NCBI GenBank assembly: GCA_022702705.1
Contig: CM040428.1
Location: forward strand, 94,174,287 to 94,238,286
Length of the DNA: 64,000 nt
Direction of reading: 5' to 3'
From: Papilionanthe hookeriana x Papilionanthe teres
Lineage: Eukaryota > Streptophyta > Magnoliopsida > Asparagales > Orchidaceae
A program made the translations under genes and the position numbers. Below are positions 44,320 to 56,195 of this stretch, piece after piece. Below the pieces are notes generated by a model, which saw only the letters and a list, made by a program, of their open reading frames with translations, searched no databases and was not told the DNA's origin. Each line of letters begins with the position of its first letter. Position 1 is the first letter of the stretch.

Positions 44320-45011
44320 GGGAGAGAAATAGTCATAGAAGAAAAAGGAATATAATATATAGTAAGTGAGATGGACGTTGTAGAAGATAATGAGTGAGAG
44401 AGATGGGGAAGGAAGGGATGGGGTGATGGAGAGAGGGAGAGCAAGGGAGGTAAAGAGAAAGAGAAAGAGAGAGAGCATGTGTATGAGAGAGAGAGAGAGT
44501 GAGAGAGTGTGTGATAGAGTAGAGAGAGCCAGGGAGGCAGAGGGAGATAGAATAAGGGATAACAGAGAGAGAGTGTAAGAGGAGAGGAGAATAGAGTAAC
44601 ATGAGAGAGTAAGAGAGAGACGAAGAGAGAAATTAGAGAGTAAGAAAGGGAGAGAGAGGGAGTAAGATTGAGTTTGAAATTGAATAAAGGGAGATGGGGA
44701 TCAAGAAATATAGACAAAATAGAGAGAAAAGAGAGATTAGGTAAAGAAAGAGCTGGAGAGAGGGAGGGAGAGAGAATGAGAGAGTGTGAGAGAGAAGATA
44801 AGAGAAAGGAAGACCAAGGTGACAGGGGAGCAGAGAGTGGTGGTGTTAGAAAATGATAGTAATGAAGGGTTAGATTGAGAGAGAGAGCGAGAGAATATAT
44901 AGATAAATTGGTAGATGGAAAGAGATATAGATAGAGCATGAGATAGAGGGGCACAAAGAGTAAAATAATGAGAAATAAATAGAGAGCTAGGCAAAAGAGA
45001 GCTAGAGAGAC

Positions 45012-45044
<33 letters not shown>

Positions 45045-45840
45045 TTAAGAGATAGAGATAGAGGAAGTGTGAGATTGTATGTGTTTGAGAGAAAGTGAGA
45101 GAGGGGAAGGAAGATTGATTGTGAAACTAAAGAGAGAGAAATAGGGAGGAAAAAAGAGAGAAAAATAGAGCTGGTAAAAGTAAACATGAGGAAAGAGAGA
45201 GAGACAGAGAGAGAGAGGGATAATGTAAGAGTGAGAAAGGGAAGATAAGGAAAGGGAGAAAGAGTGTGATATAGGGAAATAGAGTGAAGAGAGAGCAAGG
45301 AAAAAGGGAGAAAGAAAGAGTGAGAGAGAGTGAGACTGATAGAGAGTGATAGAGAGTGCTAGACAAGAGGGAAAGGGAGGGAAGGAGGGAGGAAGTGAAA
45401 TAAGGAGAAGGGAGGGTAGGGAAGATGGGAGAGAAATGTAGGATAGAGTGTGAAACAATAAGAATGATATGAAAGTACGAGATAGAGGTAGAGATGAAAG
45501 GGATCTGAGAGAGAGGAAGGTGGAGAGAAGTGACAGATAAAGAGAGTGAGCAATAGAGTGAGAAAAATATATATAAAGAAAGTGGGAGAGCATGAGAAGA
45601 ACATAAAGGTCAAGAGAGTGAGATATATGGAGAAAGGGAGTGAGGGAGAGAAAAAAAGAAGGTTGAGGAGGGACGAAAAGATTTGTGAGTGAAAGTGTGA
45701 AATAATGAGAGAGAGCAGAGGTAGAGAGAAATGAAGAGAGAGTTGAGAGTGGGATTGATATAGTGAGAGAAGTAGGGAGAGGGATAACGAGAGAGAGTAA
45801 GGGATAGAATGAGAGAAGGAATGAGATTAAAGAGCAACAA
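44320..45840 (+). repeat. Paralogue of 28480-30048
   Basis: See the anchors given for 28480-30048. Here the segment continues into ordinary satellite (AGCAACAAAATAGAGC at about 45834), where the other copy runs into the island. This copy contains the (GA)n run at 45018-45044, absent from the other. Confidence 0.88.
45018..45044 (+). repeat. (AG)n microsatellite, about 13 units
   Basis: A perfect dinucleotide run of about 27 bases inside the 44320-45840 segment. It is not present in the paralogue near 29180. Confidence 0.88.
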
Positions 45841-46309
45841 AATAGAGCAAAAGACGGAGAAAAAGAGTTAAAATAGAGAGTATGAGAGAGAGAGAGTGGG
45901 TGAAGAGAAATAAATAGAAAATAAGCAAGTGAGACAATGATAAATGGAGCAAGAGAGAGTTAGAGAGGGAGAGTGGGAGAGAGATTGCATGAGAGAAAGA
46001 GAGAGTGGAGCGAGTGGGGGAGTAAGAAAGAGTAAAATGTAAAGAGAGTGAGGGATCGAGCAAGGGAGTAAGTGACAAAGCTAGAGAGAAATAGATAGAG
46101 AAAAGAGAGTGAGGGAAGAGAGGGCAAGAGAGAGTGAGCTAGCGAGAGAAAAAAAGAGCAAAATAAGTTGTAGCGGAGGGAGGGAGGGAAGAGGGGGTGA
46201 GAGAAGAGAGCGAGAGAATGAGAAGAATGGAGAGAGAGTTTGATTGATGGACCTAGATAGATCAAGAGTGAGTTAAGAGATTAAAAAATCAAGAGAGAGC
46301 TAAAGGGTG

Positions 46310-46392
46310 AGAAAGAAACATAATAGAGAGTGAGACATAGTGAGAAAGGGAGGCAGTGAGAAAGAGAGAGATAGAGGGAAAGAGTAAAGAGA
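46310..46392 (+). repeat. Box H, forward
   Basis: AAACATAATAGAGAGTGAG, ACATAGTGAGAAAGGGAGGC and GAGATAGAGGGAAAGAGTAA. It is a good forward reference for the reversed H at 2285-2370. Confidence 0.82.
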
Positions 46393-47644
46393 GTGAGATA
46401 AAGCAAGAGAGTGAGAGTGGGAGAGAGGGAGAGCGAGAGAAAGATTTAAGAGAGAGATAGGAAGCGAGAGAGGAAGAGAGAAAAGGATAGTAAGCAAGAT
46501 TGAGATAGAGAGGGATATTAAGAGAATGTGAGAAAAAAAGGAGAGAGAGATTGAGGAGAGACAGGGAGAGAGAGGGTGGGAGATTGAGATAGGTGGAGTG
46601 GGAGGGAAGGAAGCAAAATAGAGAGAAAGAGAGATAAAGCATGAGAGAAAGAATGAGAGAGGAGAAATAAAGAAAATAGAAAGTGAGAGAAGAGGGAGGA
46701 AGGTAGACGGAATGAATGAGAGTGATAGATAAAATGAGAGGGAGGGAGAGGGACTGAATGAGTGAATACAACATGAGCGAGAGAGGAGTAAGATAGGGAG
46801 AGAGCGAGAAAGAGAGGAAAGAGGGGATTGAAAGAGGGAGGGATTGAGGAGGAAAGAGAGATCTTTGAGAGAAAATAAGAAAGAAAGCAAGGTCTGAGAG
46901 AAACTTAGAGAGATTGAAAGAAAGTGGGAGAGAAAGAGTGACTAAAGAGAGAGAAGAGAGGTTGATAGAAGAACGAGCAAGAGAGAGATAAGAAGAGGGA
47001 AAAAGAGAGCAAGAAAATAATAAAAAAGATGAAATAAAGAGTGAGAGAGAGAAAAAAAGAGGTCGTAAACTAGGGATTGAAATGTGAGCAGGAGTGAGAG
47101 AAGGAGAGAAAGTAAGACAGAAATATAGAGGAAAAGAGACTTAAAGATGATAAAGTTGATTGTGAGGTAGAGAGAGGGAGATATGGAAGGAAAATGGAGA
47201 TTGGGATAGGGTGAGAGGGTGATAGGGTGAGAGACTGAAATAATGAAAGAGGGAGAGAGGGAGGAAGAGAGAGAGAAGTTTGGAGAGAATGAGTAAGTGA
47301 TAAGAGAGAATGATAAATGAGAGAAAGAGTGAGAAGTGAGATGTAGAGAGGTGAGTGAAAGAATGAGGGAGAGTGAGAGAGATATAAAGAGAAGAGAAAC
47401 TGAGAGAAGAGGGTAAAAAATAAAGAAATGGAGTGAGTGGAGGAGAGCATGAGTGGTAAAAAAGAAGGAAAAAGAGAGATAGAGCGAGGCTGTGAGAGAG
47501 AAATATAGAGAAGAGAAAGTGAGATAAGAGAGAGCAAACGAGAGAAATGGGAGAGAGCGATGGAGAAAATGTGAGGGAAGGAGGGAGATTGATTAAGTGC
47601 AAGTGGAGAGAGAAGAGAGAAAGGGGAAAGAGAGATAGAGAGGG

Positions 47645-47860
47645 ATTGAGATATGGAGGGAGAGTAAGAGAATGATTAAAAAGGAGAGAAGGAGAGAGGA
47701 AGATGGAGAGGGGTGAGATACAGCGAGGGAGAGAAATTGAGATAGAGAGCGTAGGAGGGATTGAGATAGGGAGTGGGAGTAAGAGAATGAGTTAAAAAGA
47801 GAGGAGTAGAGAGGGAGATGGAGAGGGAGTGAGGGAGAGAGATTGAGATAGAGAGCGTGG
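47645..47860 (+). repeat. 105-115-bp tandem pair
   Basis: AGTAAGAGAATGATTAAAAA at 47663 and AGTAAGAGAATGAGTTAAAA at 47778; ATTGAGATAGAGAGCGT at 47737 and 47842. The units are about 47645-47755 and 47756-47860. Confidence 0.85.
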
Positions 47861-48100
47861 GAGCGGGGGTAGGCAAGCCAGGAGGAATGATAGAGAAAGG
47901 ATGAGAGGGGCGAGAGAAATGGAGAGGAAAGCGAGAGAGAAATAGAGAAAAGTGAAAGTGAGAGAAAAGAGAGCAAAGAAAGGGATGAGAGAGAGATAGA
48001 GAAAAAGTAGAGGGAGAGAGAGGAGTGAATGAGTGAGGTACGAGAGAGAGAGGGAAGAAAGATAGGGAGAGATGGATTGAATAGGGGAGGTATCAAGAGG

Positions 48101-48172
48101 AAGGAGAGAAGTATGACGGAAAATGATAAATAATGGATCCATTTGAGGGAGAGAAAGTCAAGATGTGAGAGA
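48101..48172 (+). repeat. Box B, forward, diverged
   Basis: GAAGTATGACGGAAAATGAT, AAATAATGGATCCATTTGAG and AGTCAAGATGTGAGAG. Confidence 0.75.
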
Positions 48173-48364
48173 AATAAAAGAGTGTGTGTAGGGAGTAGTG
48201 TGAGATAGAGTGTGATAGATAGAGGGAGAAAAATAGTGAGTAAAGAGAGAGGGAAGAGGGAGATAGAAGAAAGAGCGGGGACGAGAGAGACAAGAGAGCC
48301 AAATATAAGCATAAAATAATAAGAGAGAGACAGAAATGAGAGTGAGAGAGAGAGAGTAAAAGAG

Positions 48365-48690
48365 GGAGTTAAGAAGGGATTGAAGAGTGAGCGAAGGTGA
48401 GGAGAGAGGAGTGAGCGGGAATCGAGAGATGAGAGACTCGGTGAAGTTAGACGAAAGATAGTGAGTGAGAGGTAGATAGGGTAGATGTTGAGGGAAATAT
48501 GGAGAGAGATGGAGGGAGAAAAGACATAGCGAGAGATTGAATTAATGAAAGAGGGAGAAAGGGAGGTAAGAGAGTGAGAGATGGTTGAAGAGAAAGGGTG
48601 AGGATAGTGATAAGAGAGTGATAAAAGAGAGCAAGAGAAAGTTTGTCAAAGCAATAGAGAAAGAAAAAGTGATAAAGCATAAATAGAGAA
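48365..48690 (+). repeat. Boxes C and D, forward
   Basis: GGGATTGAAGAGTGAGCG, GAGACTCGGTGAAGTTAG, GATAGTGAGTGAGAGGTAG, TTGAATTAATGAAAGAGGG, GAGATGGTTGAAGAGAAAGG and GTGATAAAGCATAAATAGAG. It shares the AGACATAGCGAGAGATTG stretch with 30895 (AGACCTAGCGAGAGATTG). Confidence 0.86.
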
Positions 48691-49295
48691 AAGAGCGAGT
48701 GTGGGAGAGAGATGGATGGAGGGAGTGAGAGGAATGGAAGATAGTGGGAGTGAGAGGACGAGAGAGTTAAGGAAGATATGGAGAGTGGTGAGAGGGATGG
48801 AGAGGGGGTACATAATGAGATTTAGTGGGAGAAAGAGGGGGGGTGAATTGGAAGAGAGTGAGAGGAAGTAGAGGGGAGAGAGAGGGAGAAAGGAATGAAA
48901 GGAGTGGGCGAGAGTGGGAGAGAATGATTTAGAGTAGAGAGGAGCGAGTGCAATTGAAGCAAGAGTGAGCAACATAAAGTGAACATGGAGTGAGAAAGAG
49001 AGGGAATGAGGGAGTATGTGTGAGAGTGAGCGGGAAGAGATAGAAAGAGGGAACGAGTATGTGAGAGTGTGTTTGAGAGAAATAGAAGAGAGGCTGACGG
49101 GGGAGCATGAGAGAAAGAGGGTGAGCGACGAGAGATAGAGGAAAAGATGGAGACGAGATAGGGAGATAAGGAGAGCGGGGAGAAAGTGGCGGGATGAAGG
49201 GAGAGAAAGAGGGAGGGAGAGAGAAAGGAGTGACGTGTGGGCTAGTAGTGTGAAAGAGAGAGACAGAAGAGAGGGTGAGAGAGGATGAGAGAGAG

Positions 49296-49475
49296 ATGAA
49301 AGAGGTGGATTAGAGAGTGAGAGAGAGGAGAGGATGAGTAAGAAAAAAGGGGATAGAAGGAGGTATTCAGAGGGTTTAAAGAGTGATGAAAAGAGGTGGA
49401 TTAGGGAGTGAGAGAGAGGAGAGGATGAGTAAGAAAGAGAGATAGAAGAAGATTTTGAGAGGGTTTAAAGAGAGA
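49296..49475 (+). repeat. About 90-bp tandem pair containing box F
   Basis: AGAGGTGGATTAG at 49301 and 49392, AGGAGAGGATGAGTAAGAAA in both, and AGGGTTTAAAGAG at 49371 and 49460. It is one of the youngest local duplications by eye. Confidence 0.88.
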
Positions 49476-49964
49476 GTAAGAAGAGAAAGGAAAAGAGAGT
49501 GGAAGGGACGAGGAGAGTGAGAAGAGACGGAAAGGAAGATCGAGCGAGAGTAAGTGAGTGAGGGTAAAAAGTAAGGGAGAATAGGACATTGTTGAGAGAG
49601 AGAGAGAGGGAGTCGGAGAGGGACAATGGTAGGGAGAGGAGGAAAGAATAGATGAGATAAAATGAGAAAGAGAGGGATAGAAGCAAGAGAGAGAGAGAGA
49701 GGAAAGAGGAAGTGGGGGATGGAGTGACAAAATGTAAGAGAAAAGAAAGAAGAGAGAGCAACGAAGGACTGTGTAAAAGAGAATAAAAGATATAAGAAGA
49801 TATGAAGGAATTGTGAGAAAGAATGATACTGAAAGAATATAATAGAGAATTGATTAAAAGAGTGAGTGCGAGAAAGCAAAATGGTAACAAAGATTGAGAA
49901 ATGGAGCTAACTAGGGTGAGAGAGAGATTGAGAGAGAGTGAGAGTGTGTATGAGTGTGTGAGAA

Positions 49965-50024
49965 TGATAGAGAAGAGTGCGCTACATGAGCGAGACCTAG
50001 AGAGGACAAGATTGAGGGAGTGAG
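49965..50024 (+). repeat. Box A, forward
   Basis: AGAATGATAGAGAAGAGTGC, GCTACATGAGCGAGACCTAG and AGAGGACAAGATTGAGGGAG. CTACATAAGGG has become CTACATGAGCG. Confidence 0.82.
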
Positions 50025-52490
50025 AAAGAGAAAGCAAGAGAGATAAAAAGTGATGGAAAGAGAGTGAGAGAGAGGGAGGAAGCTGACTTAAGAGCGGGGA
50101 AATAGAGAGGAAATAGAGAGCTAGAGAGATGGAAAGGGAGAGTGGGAGGTAGAGGGAGAGAGAGTGTGGAAGATTCGAAGATAGAGTGAGTGAGAGAGAT
50201 GGGGATGGAGGTAGGAACGAAGGAGGGAAGGAAACAAGAGGGAGGAGAGAGAGAGTATGTGGAATATAGAGAGCGAAAGAGTGAGAGGAGAGAGAAAGAT
50301 AAAGATAGAACGGAGAGTGAGTAAGAGAGTGTAATTAAGAAAGATAGGGAGGGAGAGAGGAGAGAGAGTGAGATAGAAATAGAGATAGAAGAGGGTGAAG
50401 GAAGAAAGAGCAAATAAGAAAGAAAGGGAGCGAGGAAAGGAGCGAGAAATAGATAAAGAGTAGAATGAAGATAAAGTGAGAGGGAGAAGGAGATAGAAAA
50501 AGTGTGAGAGAAATTAAGAAATAATTAGACGAGGAGACGAGGAGGAAAGAGTGATAAGAGAGAAGGATTGAAAGAGAGGGAGAGAGAGAGAGCGAGGCGG
50601 TGAGAGAGGATGATAGGAGAAAAGAGTATTGATGAGAGAAATGAAAGAGCGACATAAGAGAGATGGATTGGTGGCTTGTGCAATAATGAAAGTGGAATAA
50701 GGAGTGAGAGAGAGGAAGAGCGAGGGAGAGAGCGAGACGTGCGAGAGAGTGAAGAGGGACGGTAGACGGATGTGGTGGATAGAGGGAGAGAAAATGTGAG
50801 GATATATATATATATAGAGGGAAAGAGAGATAAAAAGGAGGGAATGTAAGAGAGCATGATAATAGAGAGAGTTAGGGAAAGTATGAGAATAAGAGGTGTA
50901 GAGAGAAATGGTTAAAGGTAGAGAGAGAGTGGGAGAGAAAAAGTGAGGAGGGAGAGGGAGATGAATTGAGAGGTAAATAGAGGTAGATAGAGGCAGAGTG
51001 GAGAGTAAGATAAAGAGATGAAGAAGAGAGGGAGGAGATTAAGAGAATGCGTGAGTGGGGGTAGAGAGGAGAACAGAATGATAGAGGTACGGAAGACGGA
51101 GCAATAGAGGGAGAAGAAAGGAATTGGTGAGGGATAATGGAAGGAAGAGGGAGAGGCGAGAGAAAATGAGAGGAGAGATTAGGATAGAATCAGGTGAGCA
51201 AGAAAGAGCCGGGGAGCGCAATTGGAGAAAGCGTGAGAGAGAGAGATGGAAGAGGAAGTGATAGAAATAGTAAAAGAGAGAGTGGGGGGTAGAGGAAGAT
51301 AAAGAGTGAGAAGAGTAAGAGAGAAGGTGAGAGAGAATAGAGAGTGATAGAGAGATAATGGAAGAAAGAGGAAAGAGAGAATAGAGATTGTGAAAGAGAT
51401 AAAGAGTGAGTAAGAGTGAGAGTGAAGCTGAAGAAAGAGAGTGGGGCAAGAGAGAGTAAGGAAAGCGAGCGAGAAAGTTAGTGGAGTAAGAGAGAGAGTT
51501 AGGGAGGGAGGGTGTGAGGGAGAGAGGGAGAGAAAAAAATGAGCGAGCACGAGAGATAGAGAGAAGATAGTGAGGAGTGAGAGTGAAATTGAAGAGAGTG
51601 AGGGAGCCAAGAAGGGAGGGAGAGACGAAAAGAGAGAAATAAAGAAAGAATAGAGAGTGAGGTAAGAGAGGGTAAGAGAGGGGACTAGTAAGAGAAACGA
51701 GAAAATGAAATAAAGATGGAGGGAAGTAATAAAAAATAAGAGAGAGAAGAGGGTGAGAAAGAAAAGAGATAGAGAATGAGAAGACGCTAGATAGAGATTT
51801 AGTGAAGGATTTAGGAGATAATAGAAAAGAGAGGAAAAGTGAAGCGAGAGCGAGAGATAGAAACATAATAAGGAGTGAGAGGTAGTGAAAAGGAAGAATG
51901 TAGAAAGAGAGATAAGTGAAAGGATAAAATGAGAGAAAATATAGCAAAAGTGTAAGAGAGTGAGAGACAAACAAGTAGTGTGTGAGGCACATAGTAAGAG
52001 AGAGCGAGAGAGTGAGAAATAAAGAGATGGAGGGTTGTAAGCCAGCGAGTGAGTCGACGAAGACAGAGGGAGAGAGCAAGTGAGAGAGGGAAAGAGAGAG
52101 CTTAAAAGATTAAGAGTGAGAGATAGGAAGCTAGAGTGGAAAAGATAAGAAGTAAGATGGAGATAGGGGCAAAATTAAGAGAATGAGTGAGAAAGTGAGA
52201 TGGAGAGAGGGAGATAGAGAGAGACATATTGAGATAGAAAGAGTGGCAGGGTGAGTAGTGTGAGGGAGAGTGGGAGTAAGAAAGGATGAGGGAGAATGAG
52301 AGAGAAATAGAGAGAAGAGAAAGTGAGAGAAATGAGATCAAGAGAGAGGGAATGGGAGAGTGCAATGGAGAAAATGAGAGGGAGGGAGGCAGATTTAATG
52401 GGTGAGTGCAAGAGGAGAGAGAAAAAGTGAGATAGGAAGAAAGGGAGTAAGAGAGTGAAGGATGGAGGTAGAAGAGAGGAGAGGCGAGAA

Positions 52491-52562
52491 GGAGAGATGT
52501 CTGAGAGAACCTAAGAAATAATGAGATGGGGATGAGGAGCGAGAGTGAGATGTGAGAGTGAT
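52491..52562 (+). repeat. Box B, forward
   Basis: GATGTCTGAGAGAACCTAAG, AAATAATGAGATGGGGATGA and GAGATGTGAGAGTGATTGAG. Confidence 0.8.
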
Positions 52563-52616
52563 TGAGAGAGAGGGAGGGAGGGGAGACTTGAGAGAGAGTG
52601 AGGGATAGAGGAAGAG

Positions 52617-52690
52617 AAATAGTGACTAAATATAGAGAAGAGAGGGTGATGAAATAGTGAGTAAATATAGAGAAAAGGGTGATAGAAGAA
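52617..52690 (+). repeat. 35-bp tandem pair
   Basis: AAATAGTGACTAAATATAGA at 52617 and AAATAGTGAGTAAATATAGA at 52652, each followed by a GGGTGATG or GGGTGATAG segment. Confidence 0.85.
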
Positions 52691-53344
52691 AGAGCAAGAG
52701 AGAGGACGGGGGAGGGGCAAAGAGAAAGCAAGCAAAACGATAAGGAAAGATGAAATATAGCGTGAGAGTGAGAGCCAGAGAAGGGAGTGAACTAGAAATG
52801 GAGATATAGAGTGAGGTGATAGGGATTGAGCAGATGGAAGGAAGAAGGGTGTGAGAGTAAGACAAAAATAAGAGAAAGAGAGACTCAATGGAAGATTAAT
52901 AAAAGATAGAGAGTGAGAGGGGAGAGAGAGATGAGGGTAGAGAGAGATAGAGAGAGAGGAAGGCGAGTGATTGTTGGAGAAAAAGAGTAGAAAAATGATA
53001 AGAGAGAGTGTGTGAAGAGAAAGGGGGAGGGAGAGAGCAGGAAAGAGAAAGAAAATGTGAAGTAAAAGGCATAAATAGAGAAAAGGATGAAGAGGGAGAG
53101 GGTGAAAAAGAGTGAGAGTGAGTGAGAGAGAGAGGGATTGATGTGTGGGCGTGAAGAGGAAGATAAAGTGGAAGAAAGAGTGAGTTGGGAAGATCTATTA
53201 CAAAGAGAGGAGAGAGAGGGAAGAGAATGAGATTTCGTGGGAGTGAGTGGGGATGAACTAGAAGTGTGAGAGAGGGAGAGAGATAGTGTGTACGAGTGAG
53301 AGAATGAGAGGATTAGAGAGAGAGAGGGAGGGAGGGAAGGAAGC

Positions 53345-53355
53345 AAGAGACTCTT
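53345..53355. other. Strand switch 6 (purine to pyrimidine)
   Basis: GGGAAGGAAGCAAGAGA then CTCTTCTATCTCCCTC. The left flank is the sequence after box E (GGAAGGAAGCAAG also occurs at 8790 and 41487). The right flank, in reverse, looks like the region after box C (GGAGATATGGAGAGAGAG). Confidence 0.9.
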
Positions 53356-55097
53356 CTATCTCCCTCTCTCTCCATATCTCCATCTACATCTCCCTCCCTT
53401 TACCTCTAACTTACTATCTTTTGCTCTATATTCCCCGATTCTCTCTTATCTCTACGTACGCATACACTCTCTCCCCCTCACCGCTCACTTTTTAATCCTT
53501 AACTCTCACCTCATATTTTATCTCTATTTGTTGTTCGTTTGGTCTTTTTGCCCCTCTGTGTCTCTCTCTTCCACTTTCTTCTGTCTCTCTCTTTTGTCTC
53601 TTTACTCACACTTTCTCTCACTCTCTCTCCCTCACACGTCCTCTCGATTGCTATCATATCTTGCTCTCTCCTCCTTATCCATCTCGTATTTATTTTTTCT
53701 CTCATTCGTTCTCTCTCGGTGTTATCTTCCTTTGATCTCAGTCTTCTCTTTCAGCTCCCTCCTTCCTTCTCTTTCTCCCTCTCACCCTATCTCACTCTCT
53801 CTCTTGCACACACTCATTCACTCACTCTCCCTCTATATTTTTCTCTTTTTCACTCTCGCTAATTCCCTCTGTGCTGTGTCTTCTCCCTTTCCTTTTGTTA
53901 TTTCTCTCTCTCTTTCTCTTGCTCTTTCTCTCATTCTCTACCTTAGCTGCCTCCCTCTCCTCTCTCTATCTTCTTTCCTCTCTCCCTTCTCCCCCAACTT
54001 TTCCCTCTTTCTTTCTCCCTCTCTCGCACCTTTCCACCTCACCTACTTTTTATGGCCCTCTCCCTCCCTTCTTCAATCTCTTTGCCATGTTATCTTAATC
54101 TTTGTCTCTTTTTTCTCTATCTTTCTCTTCTATTCCTCTTGCTTTCAATGACGTCCTCCCTATTGTTCTTTCAACCTCATATCTTCTCCCACATTTTACT
54201 CTCTCTCAATCTCTTTAGTTTCGTTCTTTACTCTCTTTTTGTCTCTTCCCTTGCTGCACATTTTCTTGTCCCTCCCTCCACTTTCTCTTTCTCTTGCTCC
54301 CTCTCCTCCCTCTCCCACACTATCCTCCTTCTCTCCCTCCCTCTCTCTCTTTCTTTTAGACCTTTCTTATAATCTATGTATATATTCTCTCCCTCTCTCA
54401 AAATATCTCTGTCTCCTGTTTATTTTTCTCCCACTTTTCGGTTATTTATAATTCTCTCCTATTTGTTGTCTCTCTCTTACTTTTTATTATGCTGGTCTCT
54501 CATGTCTGATTTTTTTCACCACAAACATTCTCTCTGCTACCTCTCACACCTTATCTCCTTCTGCCACCCCTCTCTTCCCTTTTCACAACTCCCTTTATCT
54601 CTCTCACTCTTTGTTATCTCTCTCACTTATTCTTTATATTGTTGCTCCATCTTCTCTAACTTCTACTCTTCATCCATCCTCCCACTCACATTCTCCCTCT
54701 CTCCCCCTCCCTCCTTCATTCTCGCTTACGCTTTCCTTCCTCTCTGCCTTCTCTCCCTCTCTCCCCCGTATCTCTCTCACTGCTATCATCCGGTCCTTGC
54801 TCTCCCTCTCTCTCTCCCTCCTCTCTCTTGCTTAGCACTCTTTATTTCTCTCTGTCTCTCCCTCTCTTGCTCCTCTTCCTCTTCAATTTTTCTAATGACC
54901 TCTCTTTACCTCTTCATTTATTTCTTTTTACCACTCATTCTCTCTCTGCCTCTCTATTAAATCTCTCTTTCTCAGATTTTGCTCTCTTACGTTGTCCCTT
55001 CCTCTCTCACTATTAAATCTTGCTCTCTCTAGCTCTCGTAATCTCCCATTCTCTCTCTCCATCCCCACTTCCTCTTTATTGCTTTCCATCCCTCCCG
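53351..55097 (-). repeat. Satellite block 7, pyrimidine on the given strand (1.7 kb)
   Basis: The shortest complete block. It contains a reversed C (53400-53510), a reversed B (53650-53720) and the segment shared with block 3 near 54600-54700. The interior 53720-54600 has more T runs and mixed bases (for example near 54480-54540) than other pyrimidine blocks, but no recognisable gene. Confidence 0.9.
53650..53720 (-). repeat. Box B, reverse orientation, diverged
   Basis: GCTATCATATCTTGCTCTCT, CCTCCTTATCCATCTCGTAT and TTATTTTTTCTCTCATTCG. Confidence 0.72.
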
Positions 55098-55108
55098 ATG
55101 TACGGGAT
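55090..55108. other. Strand switch 7 (pyrimidine to purine) with snap-back sequence
   Basis: The junction is CCCG (55094-55097), ATGTA (55098-55102), CGGG (55103-55106), a 4-bp perfect inverted repeat around a 5-base loop placed exactly at the change of strand. The outer bases (ATCCCT before, ATTGAAGAG after) extend the symmetry only imperfectly. Confidence 0.85.
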
Positions 55109-56029
55109 TGAAGAGAAAGAGATGTGTGTGTGAGAAATGGGGAAAGAGAGGAAGGGACAAAGAGAGAGGGAGGGAGAGAGAAATAGAAGAGAAGAAGAGA
55201 GTTAGAGAGAGCAAAAATAGAGAAAGAGAAAGCAAATAAATAGTGAGAGAAAGAGGAAGTGAGCAAAGTAGGAAGAGAGAGTGAGAGAGATAAAATGAGA
55301 GGAGAGTGAGGGAAGACAGAGAAAGTGAGAGTGAGCAAGAGATAGAATAAGAGAATTAGAGAGTGAAAGAGAGCGATGAAGGGTGATAAGAGAGAGAGAG
55401 CCGGAGAGGGCAGATGGAGAGAGCTTGAGAGAGAGGAGGAAGGGAGGGAAGTGAGAAAAATAAAGAAAGAGAGAGTGGGGGTAGAGCAAGAAAAGGTGAG
55501 AAGAGTAAGAGAGAAGGTGTAAAGAATAGAGAGTGAGAGCAAGATGACGATGAAATAGGAAAGAGAATAGAGATTGTGGAAGCGAGAAAGAGAGGGAGTA
55601 AGAGTGAGAGTGAAGCTGAAGAAAGAGAGTAGAAGAGAGAGTAAGAGAAAGAGAGCAAGAGAGAATGATAGATGGAGCAAGAGTGGAAGAGAGGGAGAGT
55701 GAAAGGGTGAGAGAGAGCAATAGAGAGAGAGAGAATGAGAGTAAGAGTGAAGGTTAAATTAAAGAGATTGAGGGAGCCAAGAAGAGGGGAGAGACAAAAA
55801 GAGAATAAAACATAGAGCGAAATAAGGGAGGGAGGAAAAGTAATAAACAATAAGAGAAAAGAGTGGGTGAGAAAACAAAGAGATAAAGAACGAGAGGAGG
55901 AGAGGAAGAGAGAGCAATGGGCGAGTGAGACATGGTGAGAAAGGAAGAGAGGGAAAAAGAGTGGTGAGAGAGTAAAGAGAGTGAGAAGATAGTAAGAGAT
56001 AGTAAGAAAGCGATAGAGAGAAAAAAAAT

Positions 56030-56096
56030 AGAGTGATAGACATAGTAAGAAAGGGAGAGAGTGAGAAAGAGATAGAGAGCAAGAGTAAGGGAGAGA
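56030..56096 (+). repeat. Box H, forward
   Basis: TAGAGTGATAGACATAGTAA, GAAAGGGAGAGAGTGAGAAA and GAGCAAGAGTAAGGGAGAGA. Confidence 0.78.
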
Positions 56097-56195
56097 GTCA
56101 GAATGGGGAGACGGGGAGAGAGAGTGAGAGATTGAAGACAATGTGGGAGAGAGAGAGACAGAAGATTTCGGAGGGAGAGACGAGGAAGTGAGAGA

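Larger units (their letters stand above)
48430..50030 (+). repeat. Third copy of 30775-32367 and 57410-58860
   Basis: C, D, E, F and A follow in the same order and nearly the same spacing. All three share the GCATGAGG or CATGAGCG form of box A. This copy has an extra tandem duplication around box F (49296-49475). Confidence 0.82.
40551..53350 (+). repeat. Satellite block 6, purine on the given strand (12.8 kb)
   Basis: Forward boxes are B 40631, weak C about 40900, weak D about 41090, E about 41375, A 42429, A 43269, the 44320-45840 paralogue segment, H 46310, partial B 46851, C about 47060, B 48101, C-D 48365-48690, E about 48800, F doubled near 49375 and 49461, A 49965, B 52491, C about 52800 and E about 53240. 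The start (40.55-42.0) recurs at 62.9-64.0. No gene is seen. Confidence 0.93.
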
